Part shown: positions 19,046 to 28,928 of the stretch, in pieces
How the letters are laid out: each line of letters begins with the position of its first letter
Numbering within the stretch: position 1 is the first letter of the stretch
The notes under the pieces: generated by a model
Databases searched by the model: none
Seen by the model: the letters and a program-made list of their open reading frames with translations, nothing else
What the model was told of the DNA's origin: nothing
Position numbers and translations under genes: made by a program
DNA from: Maricaulaceae bacterium
GTDB lineage: Bacteria; Pseudomonadota; Alphaproteobacteria; Caulobacterales; Maricaulaceae
Direction of reading: 5' to 3'
Length of the DNA stretch: 64,000 nucleotides
Assembly (NCBI GenBank): GCA_026126205.1
Contig: JAHCJP010000002.1
Span: 1 to 64,000 of the forward strand

Positions 19046-20773
19046 TCAGGGCTGAAACGCCGCCGCTGCGCCGCCATGGGAACGAGACGACAGGATCACC
19101 GCGTCGGGAACCTGTCCTTCGTCCTCTTCGGCATCCTCACTCTCGTCTTCCGGCGATTCAGCGGCGCGGGCTTCAGCCTCCGCCGCCGCGCGGGCCTCGG
19201 CGGCGGCGCGCGCCGCACGCGTGGGATAGTCCCGTCCCTCTGAGAAGGCGGCGAGCGCAGCCAGCAGAGGCGGATCGCGCCGGTAGACATCCTCCAGCAG
19301 ACGCACTTCGCCGGTCCCGCCCGGAGCGGCGGTGATGTACAAGATATGCACCCGAACGGGGCTGGACAGCATGACCGTCGCCGGGCGGCCGCGTTCGGCG
19401 ACGGTGGCGTCGATGCGGGCGCGATCCCAGCCCGGCTCGCGTGACAGAATCCATTCGGCGAGGCTGAACGGATCGTCCACCCGCACGCAGCCGGCGGAGA
19501 CGTCGCGGCGCGATTCCACGAATCGCGCGCGCTCCGGCGTGTCATGCAGATAGATGTTGTGGCGGTTGGGGAACATGAATTTCACCGCGCCCAGCGCATT
19601 GGCCGGACCCGGGCGCTGGCGCACGTGGAAATCCGACGAGCGGGCCTGGCTCCAGTCGATCGAGGCGGCGTCAACCGCGCGCCCGGAACGGTCGATGATC
19701 TGGTAGCCGCCCCGGCGCGCCGCGTCCGGATTGCGCTGGAATGTGCGCAGGCGCTGGGCGCCGAGACTGGCCGGAGTGTCCCACCACGGATTGAACACCA
19801 GAAAGGTCATCGTGGCCGAGAACACCGGCGTCGACGTCGCCGGGCGGCCGGCCATGGCGTCGTGCACGCGCACGCGCGCCCCGCCCTCCCACGCCTCGAC
19901 GCGATAGTCGGGAATGTTGACTCGCACATGCCGCTCGCCGAGCTCCTCGGGCAGCCAGCGCCAGCGCTCCATATTGGCGGCGATCTGGGCGATGCGCTCC
20001 TGCGGGCCGCGGTTCAGCAGCGCCAGCGTGCGCGCATCGGCGGCGCCGGTCGCCGACAGCCGCGCATCCTCCTGGAAGCTGCGCACCGCCGCCTCCAGCG
20101 CCACGTCATAAGGCGTCCCTGCCGGGGCGCGCGTCAGCCGCCGGTCCCGCGCCGCCAGTAGCGAGCGTAACTGATCGACGCGCAGGCCGGAGTCGCCAGG
20201 CGCCAGCGCCGGGCCGTCGTCGACGGGAACATGCCTGCGCGCCGCCGCGGTGAGGTAAACCAGTTCGCGGCGCAGCAGGGCGTAATCCTCGTCCTGCGGG
20301 GCCAGCGCCTCCAGCGCCCCGGCGACATCCCCGGTGCGCAATGCGTCCTGCAGATGCGCCGCAAGGTCGCGGTTTCCGGGCGGCAGCGTCCATTCCGGTT
20401 CGAAGGCCCGCGGGTCGAGCGCGCCGTAATAGAGATCCTGCGCCAGGGCGAAGAAAGCGTCGGTGGCCAGCCGGTCGCGCGCGCCATAGCCCAACGCCGG
20501 ATCGCGCAACGCCGCCAGGTGATAGCGCTGCGGCGGCAGGCCGTGGGTCCAAGCCTGCTCTATGGCGCGTACCAGATCTTCGAAGGCGGCGGCCGTCCAG
20601 GCCGGGGCGCCGTCCCGGGCGGCGTAGAAACGGCGGGTGTCGGACGGGGCGAGATCGCCCCACACGTCCTGCGCAGCCGCCGGCGCAGCCAGCGCCAGCA
20701 TCAGGCCCGCAATGATCCCCGCCCTTAAGCGCAAGCCCGCCCCCGCGACTCGCCTCGTCAATACGTTAACCAT
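19046..20773 (-). CDS. Second L,D-transpeptidase, YcbB/LdtD type
   Basis: A 575-residue paralogue of the enzyme at 12559-14175 with the same order: signal peptide (ending APAAAQ), scaffold region, PG_binding_1-like segment (LAPGDSGLRVDQLRSLL) and YkuD domain with His in IYLHDTPERARF and Cys429 in SAGCVRVDD. It differs by a C-terminal tail of about 60 residues: an Ala/Glu-rich helix (AARAAAEARAAAEAEA), an acidic stretch (EDESEDAEEDEG) and a Gly/Ala end. It should form 3-3 crosslinks or attach proteins to peptidoglycan in the periplasm. It sits between tamB and the efflux operon on the same strand with a 30-base gap to tamB. Confidence 0.93.
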   Translation of the reverse strand: MVNVLTRRVAGAGLRLRAGIIAGLMLALAAPAAAQDVWGDLAPSDTRRFYAARDGAPAWTAAAFEDLVRAIEQAWTHGLPPQRYHLAALRDPALGYGARDRLATDAFFALAQDLYYGALDPRAFEPEWTLPPGNRDLAAHLQDALRTGDVAGALEALAPQDEDYALLRRELVYLTAAARRHVPVDDGPALAPGDSGLRVDQLRSLLAARDRRLTRAPAGTPYDVALEAAVRSFQEDARLSATGAADARTLALLNRGPQERIAQIAANMERWRWLPEELGERHVRVNIPDYRVEAWEGGARVRVHDAMAGRPATSTPVFSATMTFLVFNPWWDTPASLGAQRLRTFQRNPDAARRGGYQIIDRSGRAVDAASIDWSQARSSDFHVRQRPGPANALGAVKFMFPNRHNIYLHDTPERARFVESRRDVSAGCVRVDDPFSLAEWILSREPGWDRARIDATVAERGRPATVMLSSPVRVHILYITAAPGGTGEVRLLEDVYRRDPPLLAALAAFSEGRDYPTRAARAAAEARAAAEAEARAAESPEDESEDAEEDEGQVPDAVILSSRSHGGAAAAFQP

Positions 20774-20803
20774 ATCGGCCAGGGCGCGGTTTGCGAAGGG
20801 GAA

Positions 20804-23800
20804 TCAGTATTCCCGCCGCCAGCGCAGCGCGATCGCCGCGTCAGTAGAACCTGTCAGCCGCGACAGCAGGGTAAGATTGGGACGCAACTCCCATTCTATG
20901 CGCGCAGTGGCGGCGGTCACGTCCGACACCCCGGTTTCGACCTCCAGATAGACGCCGTCGCGCAGATAGCGCCCGCCGGTGACCACGGTCGCGCCCTCGT
21001 CGTCGGCGCGGAAGGACAGCCGGTCGACCCCCGCCAGCGCGCGCAGCCGGTCAAAGGCCGCGAACGCCCCGCCGCCCGAGGCGTTCGACACCGCCGCGGC
21101 CAGCTGCGCCGCCTCCAGCGCCGACAGATTGCCCGCCGGCCGGTCAAACAGGATGCGGGCGATGATCTCGTCCTGCGGCAGGGCCGGTTCGCTGGACAGG
21201 GCCACCTCCGGCGCCGTCACCGGACCATGGACGCGGACCCGCGCGGTGATGTCGGCGCCTGAGCGCACGGCGGTGACGTCCATCCGCGCCTCTTCGGGCG
21301 CGCCGCCGAAACGCACCTCGCCGGTTTCGAAGGCGAAGGCCCGGCCCAGCATCGAGGCCTGCCCGCGCACCAGCCGCGCGTCGCCCAGCAGTTTCACCCC
21401 CGCCACCGGGCCGCGCGCGCGCAGGTCCAGCGCCCATTCGGAATCCACCCCCGGCGCCCGCACATAGACCCGCCCCGGCGCGGTAATGGCGTAGTCCAGC
21501 CACAGCACCGGCCGCGGCCGCATTGGCGGCGGCGGCGTTCCCGGCGGCGCGTTGATCTCGGTCACCTCGATCTCGATGATCGCATCGCGCCGCGCCTGCG
21601 GCGGCCGGGCCTCGACGCGGTCCAGAACCGCCCGCCCCCGCACCAGCACCTCGCCGTCGCCGATGCGCAGATTGGCGTCGCCGCTGGCCGTCGCCTCCAG
21701 GTCCGGGCGGTCGACGGCGCGGAAGCCGCGGAACTGCAGCGTCACCTCGCCCGATGGAGACGCCCCGGCGAACGACACGGCGCCCGAACCGGTCAGCGTT
21801 CCCCGCTCTCCGTCCGTGGCGCGCAGCGTCCGCAGAACCAGCGAATCGCCCGCGAACGCCGCCTCGGCCTCCACCCCCGTCACCCGTAATCCCTGGCGAA
21901 TGTCGGTGAAGCCGCCGCCGGAAAACCGCGCCGCGCCGCTAAGCACCGGCTCCGCTACGGTTCCCGCCGCCTCGGCGCGGGCATCGATCACGCCGGTCAG
22001 CCTTTGCGATTCCGGCAGGTGGAACCCGGCCAGCGCCCCCACCGGTCCGGCAAGCGTCAGCCGGCCCGAGACGGCGGCGCCGCCCGTCTCGCGCAGGTCC
22101 GCCAGCCGGGCCACCGGGCCGGAAGCGACGTTCAGCGCCAGCGCGGCGGTCAGGCCGCCGCCGCCCGCCTCGCCGGTCACCGCCAGTCCGGCCGCGTCCA
22201 GCCGCGCGCGCACCGCGCCGTCGATGGCGCCGCCCGGATCGCTTCCGGCCGGGTTCAGGGCATGACCGGCCAGCTCGGCCTCACCGGTCAGGCCGTCCGG
22301 CCCGTAGCGCCAGGCGACGCCGCCGGAGAAACTTCCATCGGTGGCGGCGCGGGCGCGGATCAGCGAGATCACCGCCGCCGGCAGGTTCTCGAAACTGAAC
22401 TCGGTGTGGCGGAACCCTTCGGCGTCACGGCGCGCCGTGGCCTCGAACCGGCCGCCGCCGATGGTCCATGCGCCGTGCGCGGCATAGCCTTCCGGTCCGG
22501 ATTCAGCGCGCAGCGGCGCGGCGGCGCGCACCGCCATCGGCCCCAGCATGCCGTGCGGCGTCAGCTCCGCCGTCCAGCCGCCCTCACGCAGGCCGAACCG
22601 GCCTTCGGCGCTGAGCTGCATCGGTTCGGCCCAGGCGCCCTCGGCGTCGAGGCGCAGCGCCAGGTTCTCCGGTGTTCCCACTGCGGTCGCCACCAGCGAA
22701 TCGAGCCTCTGCCCGCCGGCGCCGAACCAGTGCGTCACCCGCGCTTCAGCGTCGATCCGCGGCGCCTCGCCGGTGCGCCAGCGCGCCCCGGCGCGCACCT
22801 GTACGCGCGGCCCGGCCAGCCCGCCTTCCCAGCGCGCGGTGGCGCCCGCACGTCCGCCCGCCACACCGGTCTGGCCGGCGCCGTCCACCGCCACCGGGCC
22901 AGCGGTTCCGGCGAGATCGATCAGCCGCCAGTCCTCGCCGTTGCGCTCCAGCCGGCCGGCGAGGTCGATGGCGGCGTCCTCCAGCGCCGTCAGCGCCCCG
23001 GTCAGGCGCAGGTCAGCCGCCAGCGTCTCCAGCCCGGCGCCTTCGGCGCGCAGGCGCGGTTCGCGAATCGTCACCCCGCCCACGGCCAGCGCCGGACTGA
23101 ACGCTTCAGCCCGCCACACCGGGCCGCGGCCCTCGTCGGCGATCTCGAACGCCGCGGCGGCGCCGCCTTCGGCTTCCACCGGGCCGAGCGCGAACGCCGC
23201 GCGCAGCGCCGCGTCGCCGGCGGCGCGCCAGCGCCCGTCCGCCCCGGCGGCGGCGCGGCCGGTGACCAGCGCCGCGCGGGTCTGTATGCGCGCCTCGCGC
23301 AGGTCCAGGGCGCCGTCCGCGTCACGCGTCACGGCGGCGGAAAAGCTGGCCGAACGGCCCAGCTGGTCGAACACCGCCTGCCCGGACAGCGCCTCCGCCT
23401 GCCCCGCCAGCCGCAGCGACAGCGCGCCATCGAAATCGCCGTCCAGGGTGAAGTCCGCCAGCGCCCGGCCGCCGAAGCCCAGATCCAGCGGCGACAGCGT
23501 GGTCAGCGCCACCGCGCCCTCGGCCCCATAGCGCCGCGCGGACAGGTCGATGCTTCCGGTCGCCAGCAGATCCGCCGCGCCGCCGCGCAGGGCGAGACGC
23601 GAGAGGCCGATCCGCTGCGCCTCGCGCTCCCAGACGCCTTCGGCCTCGACATGCGCCTGCGGCCCGGTCAGGGCCTGCGACCGCGCCTCCGGCCAGCGCG
23701 CGCCATCGGTCTCCAGCCGCGCCGTAAACGCCAGCGCCGCCGGCGAACCGGACAGCGCGATGTCACCGCCGATCCATTCCGCGGCGAAACCGGCGGTCGT

Positions 23801-24919
23801 GAACGCCTCGGCCTCGATCCGGCCTTCGCCCTGCAGGGCGTCCCCCGTCTGCACCTCGCCAACGAATCCGAGCCGGCGCGCGGCGACCGCCCCGCCGGAC
23901 AGCGCCTCGACACGCGCCGCATCCAGCGCCGCCTCCACCCGGAACACGCCAGGCGACAGCGGCGAAAGGCGCAGCACGGCGCCCTCGGTCTCCAGCAACG
24001 CCTCGTAACTGACCGGGCTGTGGTCGTGGCGGCCCTCGACCGTGAAGACCACCGGCGACGCCAGATGCTCCGCCGCCGCATCCGGCAGCGGCCAGCGCGC
24101 CGGATGCGCCGTTCCTTCCGCCGAAAAGCCGCCGTCCGCCCAGCGGAACGCCGCCCCGGCCGCGATCTCGCCGTCCAGCGTCAGCAGGGCGTCTCCCGCC
24201 CCCGCGCCGGGATCGCCTGAAAGCGCCGCCGTCAGGGTCAGGGCCGCGTCCGGCGCGCGCGCCAGCGCCGCCAGCGGCCCGCCCGCCGCGCCCTCGGCCT
24301 GCACCTGCGCCCGCAACGCGCCATCGGCGCCGCGGGCGGCGTCCAGCCGCACGAAATCGCCGGGCGCATCGACACGCTCCAGATACGCGGCGGCGTGGGC
24401 CGCCCCCTCCTCATCCACCCGCAGCGCGCCGGACAGGGTCAGCACCGCCGGCGGACCGGCGACGCCCTCCTCCAGGCGCAGTGCGACGACGTTCAGCCGC
24501 CCGATGCGCACCGCCAGCGGCGGCGGGCCGCCCGCGTCCGCGCCCTGCGGCGCAGGCGGCGGACGTAACAACTGCGTTTCCCCGGCCTCGACCGATTCCA
24601 GTTCCAGCAACCGCTGGCGCAGCGACCAGGGCCGCCAGACGACATGCAGGTTGCGGACGCTCAGCCAGACGCCGTCCGCGTCCTCCACCTCCAGCCGCGC
24701 CAGCGTGAATCCGGACAGAATGTCGCCGGACAGCCCCGAGGCGCGCAGCCGTCCGAGATCGCCGGCCGGGAATCCGTCGATGACCCACAACGCCGCCATG
24801 CGGCCCGGCGGCCCCGCCGCCGCCAGCCGCAGACCACCCAGCAACAGCGCCAGGCCCAGCAGCGCCGCCCCCGCGATCAGCGCGAGGCGCGTCAGGCGTC
24901 TGACCGCCCGCGGGCTCAA
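20804..24919 (-). CDS. tamB: TamB, inner-membrane-anchored translocation/assembly module protein
   Basis: A 1371-residue protein with one N-terminal helix (LTRLALIAGAALLGLALLLGG), a long repetitive beta-rich body and a C-terminal DUF490/TamB domain. It ends in the beta-barrel-like ...LTLLSRLTGSTDAAIALRWRREY tail with a terminal aromatic residue, as expected for contact with an Omp85 partner. TamB-like bridges carry phospholipid or assist outer-membrane protein assembly between the two membranes. The start is TTG at 24919, inside the tamA stop (TTGA, four-base overlap), so translation is probably coupled. Length and composition match the family. Confidence 0.93.
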   Translation of the reverse strand: MSPRAVRRLTRLALIAGAALLGLALLLGGLRLAAAGPPGRMAALWVIDGFPAGDLGRLRASGLSGDILSGFTLARLEVEDADGVWLSVRNLHVVWRPWSLRQRLLELESVEAGETQLLRPPPAPQGADAGGPPPLAVRIGRLNVVALRLEEGVAGPPAVLTLSGALRVDEEGAAHAAAYLERVDAPGDFVRLDAARGADGALRAQVQAEGAAGGPLAALARAPDAALTLTAALSGDPGAGAGDALLTLDGEIAAGAAFRWADGGFSAEGTAHPARWPLPDAAAEHLASPVVFTVEGRHDHSPVSYEALLETEGAVLRLSPLSPGVFRVEAALDAARVEALSGGAVAARRLGFVGEVQTGDALQGEGRIEAEAFTTAGFAAEWIGGDIALSGSPAALAFTARLETDGARWPEARSQALTGPQAHVEAEGVWEREAQRIGLSRLALRGGAADLLATGSIDLSARRYGAEGAVALTTLSPLDLGFGGRALADFTLDGDFDGALSLRLAGQAEALSGQAVFDQLGRSASFSAAVTRDADGALDLREARIQTRAALVTGRAAAGADGRWRAAGDAALRAAFALGPVEAEGGAAAAFEIADEGRGPVWRAEAFSPALAVGGVTIREPRLRAEGAGLETLAADLRLTGALTALEDAAIDLAGRLERNGEDWRLIDLAGTAGPVAVDGAGQTGVAGGRAGATARWEGGLAGPRVQVRAGARWRTGEAPRIDAEARVTHWFGAGGQRLDSLVATAVGTPENLALRLDAEGAWAEPMQLSAEGRFGLREGGWTAELTPHGMLGPMAVRAAAPLRAESGPEGYAAHGAWTIGGGRFEATARRDAEGFRHTEFSFENLPAAVISLIRARAATDGSFSGGVAWRYGPDGLTGEAELAGHALNPAGSDPGGAIDGAVRARLDAAGLAVTGEAGGGGLTAALALNVASGPVARLADLRETGGAAVSGRLTLAGPVGALAGFHLPESQRLTGVIDARAEAAGTVAEPVLSGAARFSGGGFTDIRQGLRVTGVEAEAAFAGDSLVLRTLRATDGERGTLTGSGAVSFAGASPSGEVTLQFRGFRAVDRPDLEATASGDANLRIGDGEVLVRGRAVLDRVEARPPQARRDAIIEIEVTEINAPPGTPPPPMRPRPVLWLDYAITAPGRVYVRAPGVDSEWALDLRARGPVAGVKLLGDARLVRGQASMLGRAFAFETGEVRFGGAPEEARMDVTAVRSGADITARVRVHGPVTAPEVALSSEPALPQDEIIARILFDRPAGNLSALEAAQLAAAVSNASGGGAFAAFDRLRALAGVDRLSFRADDEGATVVTGGRYLRDGVYLEVETGVSDVTAATARIEWELRPNLTLLSRLTGSTDAAIALRWRREY

Positions 24920-26652
24920 AACGCCTGCCCCATCGAGATGTAGAAATGCAGCGGCCGGTCGCCGGGGCGGCGGTCCAGCGGCGTGGCGACGTCCAGCCGG
25001 ATCGGCCCGAACCCGGTGTACCAGCGCACGCCCAGCCCGAAGGCGGCGCGCATCGCCGAGACGTCCGGCGTTGTATCCGGCCCGGCGGCGGCGGCGTCGA
25101 CGAAGGCGGCGAAACCCCAGCTTTCATTATATCGCCAGCGCGCCTCCACTCCCGCCTCGGCCAGCGACACCCCCCCGAAAGGGGTTCCATCAGGGTTCAG
25201 CGGGCTCAGCGACTGGAAAGCGTAGCCGCGCGCCGAGCCGCCGCCGCCGGCGTACAGCCGCCGGTCGGCCGGTATCGCCGCCGCCGACGCGCCGGTGATG
25301 GAGGCCAGCCGCACCCGCCCGGCGATCACCACGGTTTCGGACACCGGCAGGTAATGGCTGGCCCCGGCGGTCAGGCGCAGATACTGCACGTCGCCGCCGT
25401 CGAAGACGAAGGATGGTTCCGCCGCTCCCTCCAGCCGGAAACCCTGCTGCGGATCAAGGGCGTCGTCGCGCCCGTCCCAGACCAGGCCAAGGGCGAAATC
25501 CGCCGCGTTGACATTGCGGCGGCCGGCGAAGTCGGTCACCCGCGCGGTCTCGAACGCCGTTGCGGCGTTGGCGGCGATGCGCGGCGTCAGCGCCCGCGTC
25601 ACCGCGGCCCGGAAGGACAGGGCGTCGCGGTCGAAGGCGTCGGTGCGCCGCTGCTGGGCGCGCAAGCCGAGGGTGAGCGTCTGGCCGCGCCGCCGCCAGT
25701 GCGGAATGCGCAGCCGCGCGCCCGCCGAAATCTCGATCTCGGCGGCGCGGGCGTCGAGGATCAGCGTCTCGGCGCCGCCGAACAGGTTGCGCCGCGTCCA
25801 TTCCGTCTCCGCCCCGGCGCCGTCGGCGGTGGAATAGCCGGCGCCGGCGGCGAGGCGGTGGCGCGGCCCGGCCTCGGCCCCGACCATCACCTCGCGGCGC
25901 GGCGAACCGTCGTCGAACGCGCCCAGCGTTGCGGAGGCGAGCCGCACGCCCTCCAGCGCGTTCAGGTCGGCGGTGTAGACGCGCAAGGCCGAAGGCCGCG
26001 CCGGCTCGCCCTCGGCGAAGGGCGCCAGGCGGGCGACGAAGCCGGGGCGCAGCGGCGCGCCTTCCTCCACCCGCACCACGCCGAATTCCGCATAGCGGCC
26101 GGGCAGCAGGGTGAATACCGCCGTCGCGGTCTGGCTGGCGTGATCGACGACGATTTCGCGCGGCGCGGCGGTGGCGTCCGGGCGGCCGGATTCGCGGATC
26201 GACTCCAGCGCCCGCTGCTCGGCGTCCAGCACGTCCGCGGCGCGCACCGGCGCACCGGCGAACAGGCCCAGCGCCGCCCCCGCCGCGGCGCGCACCGCCA
26301 GCGGCGCCGGGCCGTCTATGCGCATCTCCACGCTTTCGAAACGGTAGAGCGGGCCCGGCTCCACGATCACCGCGGCGGCGGCCCCGGCCTCCACCATCGG
26401 GCGGACGCGGCCGGCGTAATAGCCTTCCGAGCGCAAGGCGCGCACCGCCAGCTCGGCGGCGCGTTCGGCGCGGTCGCGGGCCTCGCGCGGTCCGGCGGGC
26501 CGGGAATCCGCCTCGCCGATCACGCCCTGAAGGCGCTCGCGCAATGCCGGATCGTCCACTCCGCGCACATGCGCGAACGGCTCCGCCGCCGCCGGCGCGG
26601 CGAGCGCGATCAGCGCCGCCAGAGCGGCGGCATGGCGGGAAAAGGCCTGCAT
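24916..26652 (-). CDS. tamA: TamA, Omp85-family outer-membrane protein
   Basis: A 578-residue protein with signal peptide MQAFSRHAAALAALIALAAPAAA. POTRA-like modules occupy about residues 25-260 (for example VRALRSEGYYAGRVRPMV, then YRFESVEMRI). The Omp85 barrel follows, starting around GAGYSTADGAGAETEW, with RLYAGGGGSARGYAFQSL near the conserved barrel-lid (VRGY-like) motif and a final FYISMGQAF strand ending in Phe. It is the outer-membrane partner of the TamB encoded directly downstream. The longer frame to 26943 overlaps the acetyltransferase gene and is rejected; the ATG at 26652 opens the signal peptide. Confidence 0.93.
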   Translation of the reverse strand: MQAFSRHAAALAALIALAAPAAAEPFAHVRGVDDPALRERLQGVIGEADSRPAGPREARDRAERAAELAVRALRSEGYYAGRVRPMVEAGAAAAVIVEPGPLYRFESVEMRIDGPAPLAVRAAAGAALGLFAGAPVRAADVLDAEQRALESIRESGRPDATAAPREIVVDHASQTATAVFTLLPGRYAEFGVVRVEEGAPLRPGFVARLAPFAEGEPARPSALRVYTADLNALEGVRLASATLGAFDDGSPRREVMVGAEAGPRHRLAAGAGYSTADGAGAETEWTRRNLFGGAETLILDARAAEIEISAGARLRIPHWRRRGQTLTLGLRAQQRRTDAFDRDALSFRAAVTRALTPRIAANAATAFETARVTDFAGRRNVNAADFALGLVWDGRDDALDPQQGFRLEGAAEPSFVFDGGDVQYLRLTAGASHYLPVSETVVIAGRVRLASITGASAAAIPADRRLYAGGGGSARGYAFQSLSPLNPDGTPFGGVSLAEAGVEARWRYNESWGFAAFVDAAAAGPDTTPDVSAMRAAFGLGVRWYTGFGPIRLDVATPLDRRPGDRPLHFYISMGQAF

Positions 26653-26698
26653 CGGCGGAAACCTAACCGATGCGGCGCGGGCCTGCGAGGGTGGTTGC

Positions 26699-27847
26699 TC
26701 AGGCGGCTTCCTGCGGGCTGGAGAACATCGCCCCGGCGGCGCGGGCGACCCCGGCCAGCCGGCCGGACAGCCGGGTTTCGGCGGCGGCGACATGGTCGAG
26801 CCGGCCGTGGATTCTGGTGGCCAGACGCGAAACCGGCGCCCCGCCGAGGCCCGCCGCGCCCGCCCACAGCATCCGGCCCAGCGCCGCCATGCGCCCGTCC
26901 AGCGTCGGGGCGTGGGCGAAGCCGGACACCAGCGGCGTCGCATGGCTGGCGAAATATTTCTTGTAGTCCTCGTGCCCGGTGCCGATCTCGTAGCGGGTCA
27001 GGCCGAAGCGCGGCATGGCGCCGATCAGTTCCTGCACAAGCAGATGCCCCGGCGACCATTTCGCCCATTCCGGGTCATAGGCCGCGATCCAGGGATGGAA
27101 CACGCCTTCCCAGCGCGGACCGAACTCCGCCGCGACCACGCGCCCCCCGACGCAGAAGGTGACGAGGCAGCCGGTGACGTCCGAAGCGGAATTGAACAGC
27201 CGCGCCATCATCAGCCGCGCCCAGTCCGGAGCCAGCACGTCATGACGGCCGCAGCGGCGGAACTGTTCGCGCTTCCAGGCGAACAGGGCGTCCAGCGTCT
27301 TCACGTCGCGCGACAGCCGGATCTCAACCGCGCCCTCCTCGGCCTCCAGCTTGCGGCGCAGGCGGCGCAGGCCCTTGAACTTGCGCGGATGCTCGTCGCG
27401 GCGGGCGTCGAGAAACGCCTGCGGCGTAACGCCGTCCAGCACTGCGGCCAGCGACGGGTTCGGCAGGCGCGCCGCCAGCGGCGCCTCGCCCTTGGTCTCC
27501 AGCAGAGCGGTGAAGCGCGCCGCCTTCAGCCCGGCGGCCTGCAGCACTTCGGGCAGGTCCAGGTTGAAATCCGGGGCGGCGAGCAGGGTGTGAATGTCCG
27601 AGAACGCGGCGCCGATGGGGCGCGCGAAACCGTCAGGCCGGCGGTGATGCGGCAGCACGGCGGCCAGCCGTCCGTCCATGTCGTGGAACAGCGCCACCCG
27701 CGCATCGTCGCGGGCGCGGCGGACCAGGCGGGCGAAATCCGGATGCAGCAGCGGCGAGGGCAGGGACGCGCCGCGCAGCAGGCCGATCCAGGCCTCGCGC
27801 TCGGGATCGGTCAGCGCCAGCGGGTCGATGGTCTCGCAGTGATACAT
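26699..27847 (-). CDS. FemAB/CelD-like GNAT acetyltransferase (PF13480 type)
   Basis: A 382-residue protein resembling the BioF2-like/Acetyltransf_6 group. The features seen are HPRKFKGLRRLRRKLEAEEG, the WKREQFRRCGRHDVLAPDW segment, a GGRVVAAEFGPRWEGVFHPWI core strand, SPGHLLVQELI and YEIGTGHEDYKKYFAS with the G-x-x-x-YK-x-x-F motif typical of these enzymes. Members often act in polysaccharide or cellulose-related pathways, but the substrate here is unknown. A strong Shine-Dalgarno (GAGGAGGG, 7 bases before the ATG at 27847) settles the start. It is transcribed divergently from rarD and lies 46 bases upstream of tamA on the same strand. Confidence 0.9.
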   Translation of the reverse strand: MYHCETIDPLALTDPEREAWIGLLRGASLPSPLLHPDFARLVRRARDDARVALFHDMDGRLAAVLPHHRRPDGFARPIGAAFSDIHTLLAAPDFNLDLPEVLQAAGLKAARFTALLETKGEAPLAARLPNPSLAAVLDGVTPQAFLDARRDEHPRKFKGLRRLRRKLEAEEGAVEIRLSRDVKTLDALFAWKREQFRRCGRHDVLAPDWARLMMARLFNSASDVTGCLVTFCVGGRVVAAEFGPRWEGVFHPWIAAYDPEWAKWSPGHLLVQELIGAMPRFGLTRYEIGTGHEDYKKYFASHATPLVSGFAHAPTLDGRMAALGRMLWAGAAGLGGAPVSRLATRIHGRLDHVAAAETRLSGRLAGVARAAGAMFSSPQEAA

Positions 27848-27978
27848 CTTGCAGCCCTCCTCGCGTTCCGGGAGAGGTTTTCGCAATTCGCGCGCCAAAG
27901 CCGGGCGCCGTTCGCGTCCTGCGCGAATCCGGGCGCCCGCCATGCGCAAATATCGGAATGAAACCCGGCGCGAACGCC

Positions 27979-27986
27979 CCTATATG
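27979..27986 (+). promoter_or_regulatory. -10-like element in the divergent region before rarD
   Basis: The bases CCTATATG resemble an alphaproteobacterial -10 box about 25 bases before the favoured rarD start at 28011. No convincing -35 element is visible. The region 27848-28010 is the divergent spacer between the acetyltransferase gene and rarD. Confidence 0.25.
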
Positions 27987-28010
27987 CGGGGGCTCGCCCC
28001 GGAGCCTCCC

Positions 28011-28928
28011 TTGCACAGACCCCCCGCCCCGCAATCCCTGCAAGCCGGCATGGCCGCGCTGTCAGGCTATGTCATCTGGGGGCTGTCGCCGCTGTTCTAC
28101 AAGCTGCTGGGCTTCGCCAGCGCGGCGGAGATCGTGCTGCACCGCGCCGTGTGGTCGGTTCCGGTGCTGGCGCTGGTGCTGTGGCTGGGCGCGAAATGGC
28201 CGGCGGCGCGCGCGGCGCTGCAAAGCCCGAAGGCGATGCTGCTGCTGGCGCTGTCGGCGGCGCTGATCGCGTCGAACTGGTGGGCCTTCATCTACGCCGT
28301 CAACACCGGTCAGGTGATGGAGGTCTCGCTGGGTTATTTCATCAACCCGTTCATGAACGTCGCCGTCGGCCTGCTGCTGTTCCGCGAACGCCTCGGCCCG
28401 TGGCGGATCGCCGCCATCGCGCTGGCCGGGGCGGGGGTGATCAACCAGGTCGTCGCCGTGGGGCAACTGCCCTGGCTGGCGCTGTACCTGGCCGCCTCGT
28501 TCACCGTCTATGGCTATGTGCGCAAGACCATCGCCGTCGACGGCCGCGCCGGCATGTTCTGGGAGACGGCGATGATCGCGGTTCCGTCGCTGGCCGCGCT
28601 CGGCTTCCTCACCGGCGGCGGCGGCGGGCATTTCTTCGACGGCCCGTGGCCGGCGCTGCTGCTGATCCTGGCCGGGCCGATGACGGTGGCGCCGCTGCTG
28701 CTGTTCGTGATCGGGGCGCGGGGGCTGCATTTCTCCACCCTCGGCCTGTTGCAGTTCGCGGCCCCGACGCTGCAATTCGCCGTCGCCGTGATCTATGGCG
28801 AACCCTTCACCGCGGCGCACGCCGTCACCTTCGGCTTGATCTGGGCCGGCGTCGGCTGTTTCGTGATCAGCCTGATCCGCCAGCGGCGCAACATCCCGCC
28901 GCGCCCCGTGCAAGGACCCGCGCAATGA
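28011..28928 (+). CDS. rarD: RarD, EamA-family (DMT superfamily) transporter
   Basis: A 305-residue integral membrane protein with about ten hydrophobic helices. The N-terminal segment AALSGYVIWGLSPLFYKLL and the following ASAAEIVLHRAVWSVP are characteristic of RarD, as is LQFAAPTLQFAVAVIYGEPF near the end. The substrate is unknown. Start: TTG at 28011 has GGAG seven bases upstream and gives the family's usual length (about 296 residues); ATG at 27984 is in frame and would add nine residues but has no ribosome site. The gene overlaps the downstream hydrolase gene by four bases (ATGA). Confidence 0.9.
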   Translation: MHRPPAPQSLQAGMAALSGYVIWGLSPLFYKLLGFASAAEIVLHRAVWSVPVLALVLWLGAKWPAARAALQSPKAMLLLALSAALIASNWWAFIYAVNTGQVMEVSLGYFINPFMNVAVGLLLFRERLGPWRIAAIALAGAGVINQVVAVGQLPWLALYLAASFTVYGYVRKTIAVDGRAGMFWETAMIAVPSLAALGFLTGGGGGHFFDGPWPALLLILAGPMTVAPLLLFVIGARGLHFSTLGLLQFAAPTLQFAVAVIYGEPFTAAHAVTFGLIWAGVGCFVISLIRQRRNIPPRPVQGPAQ

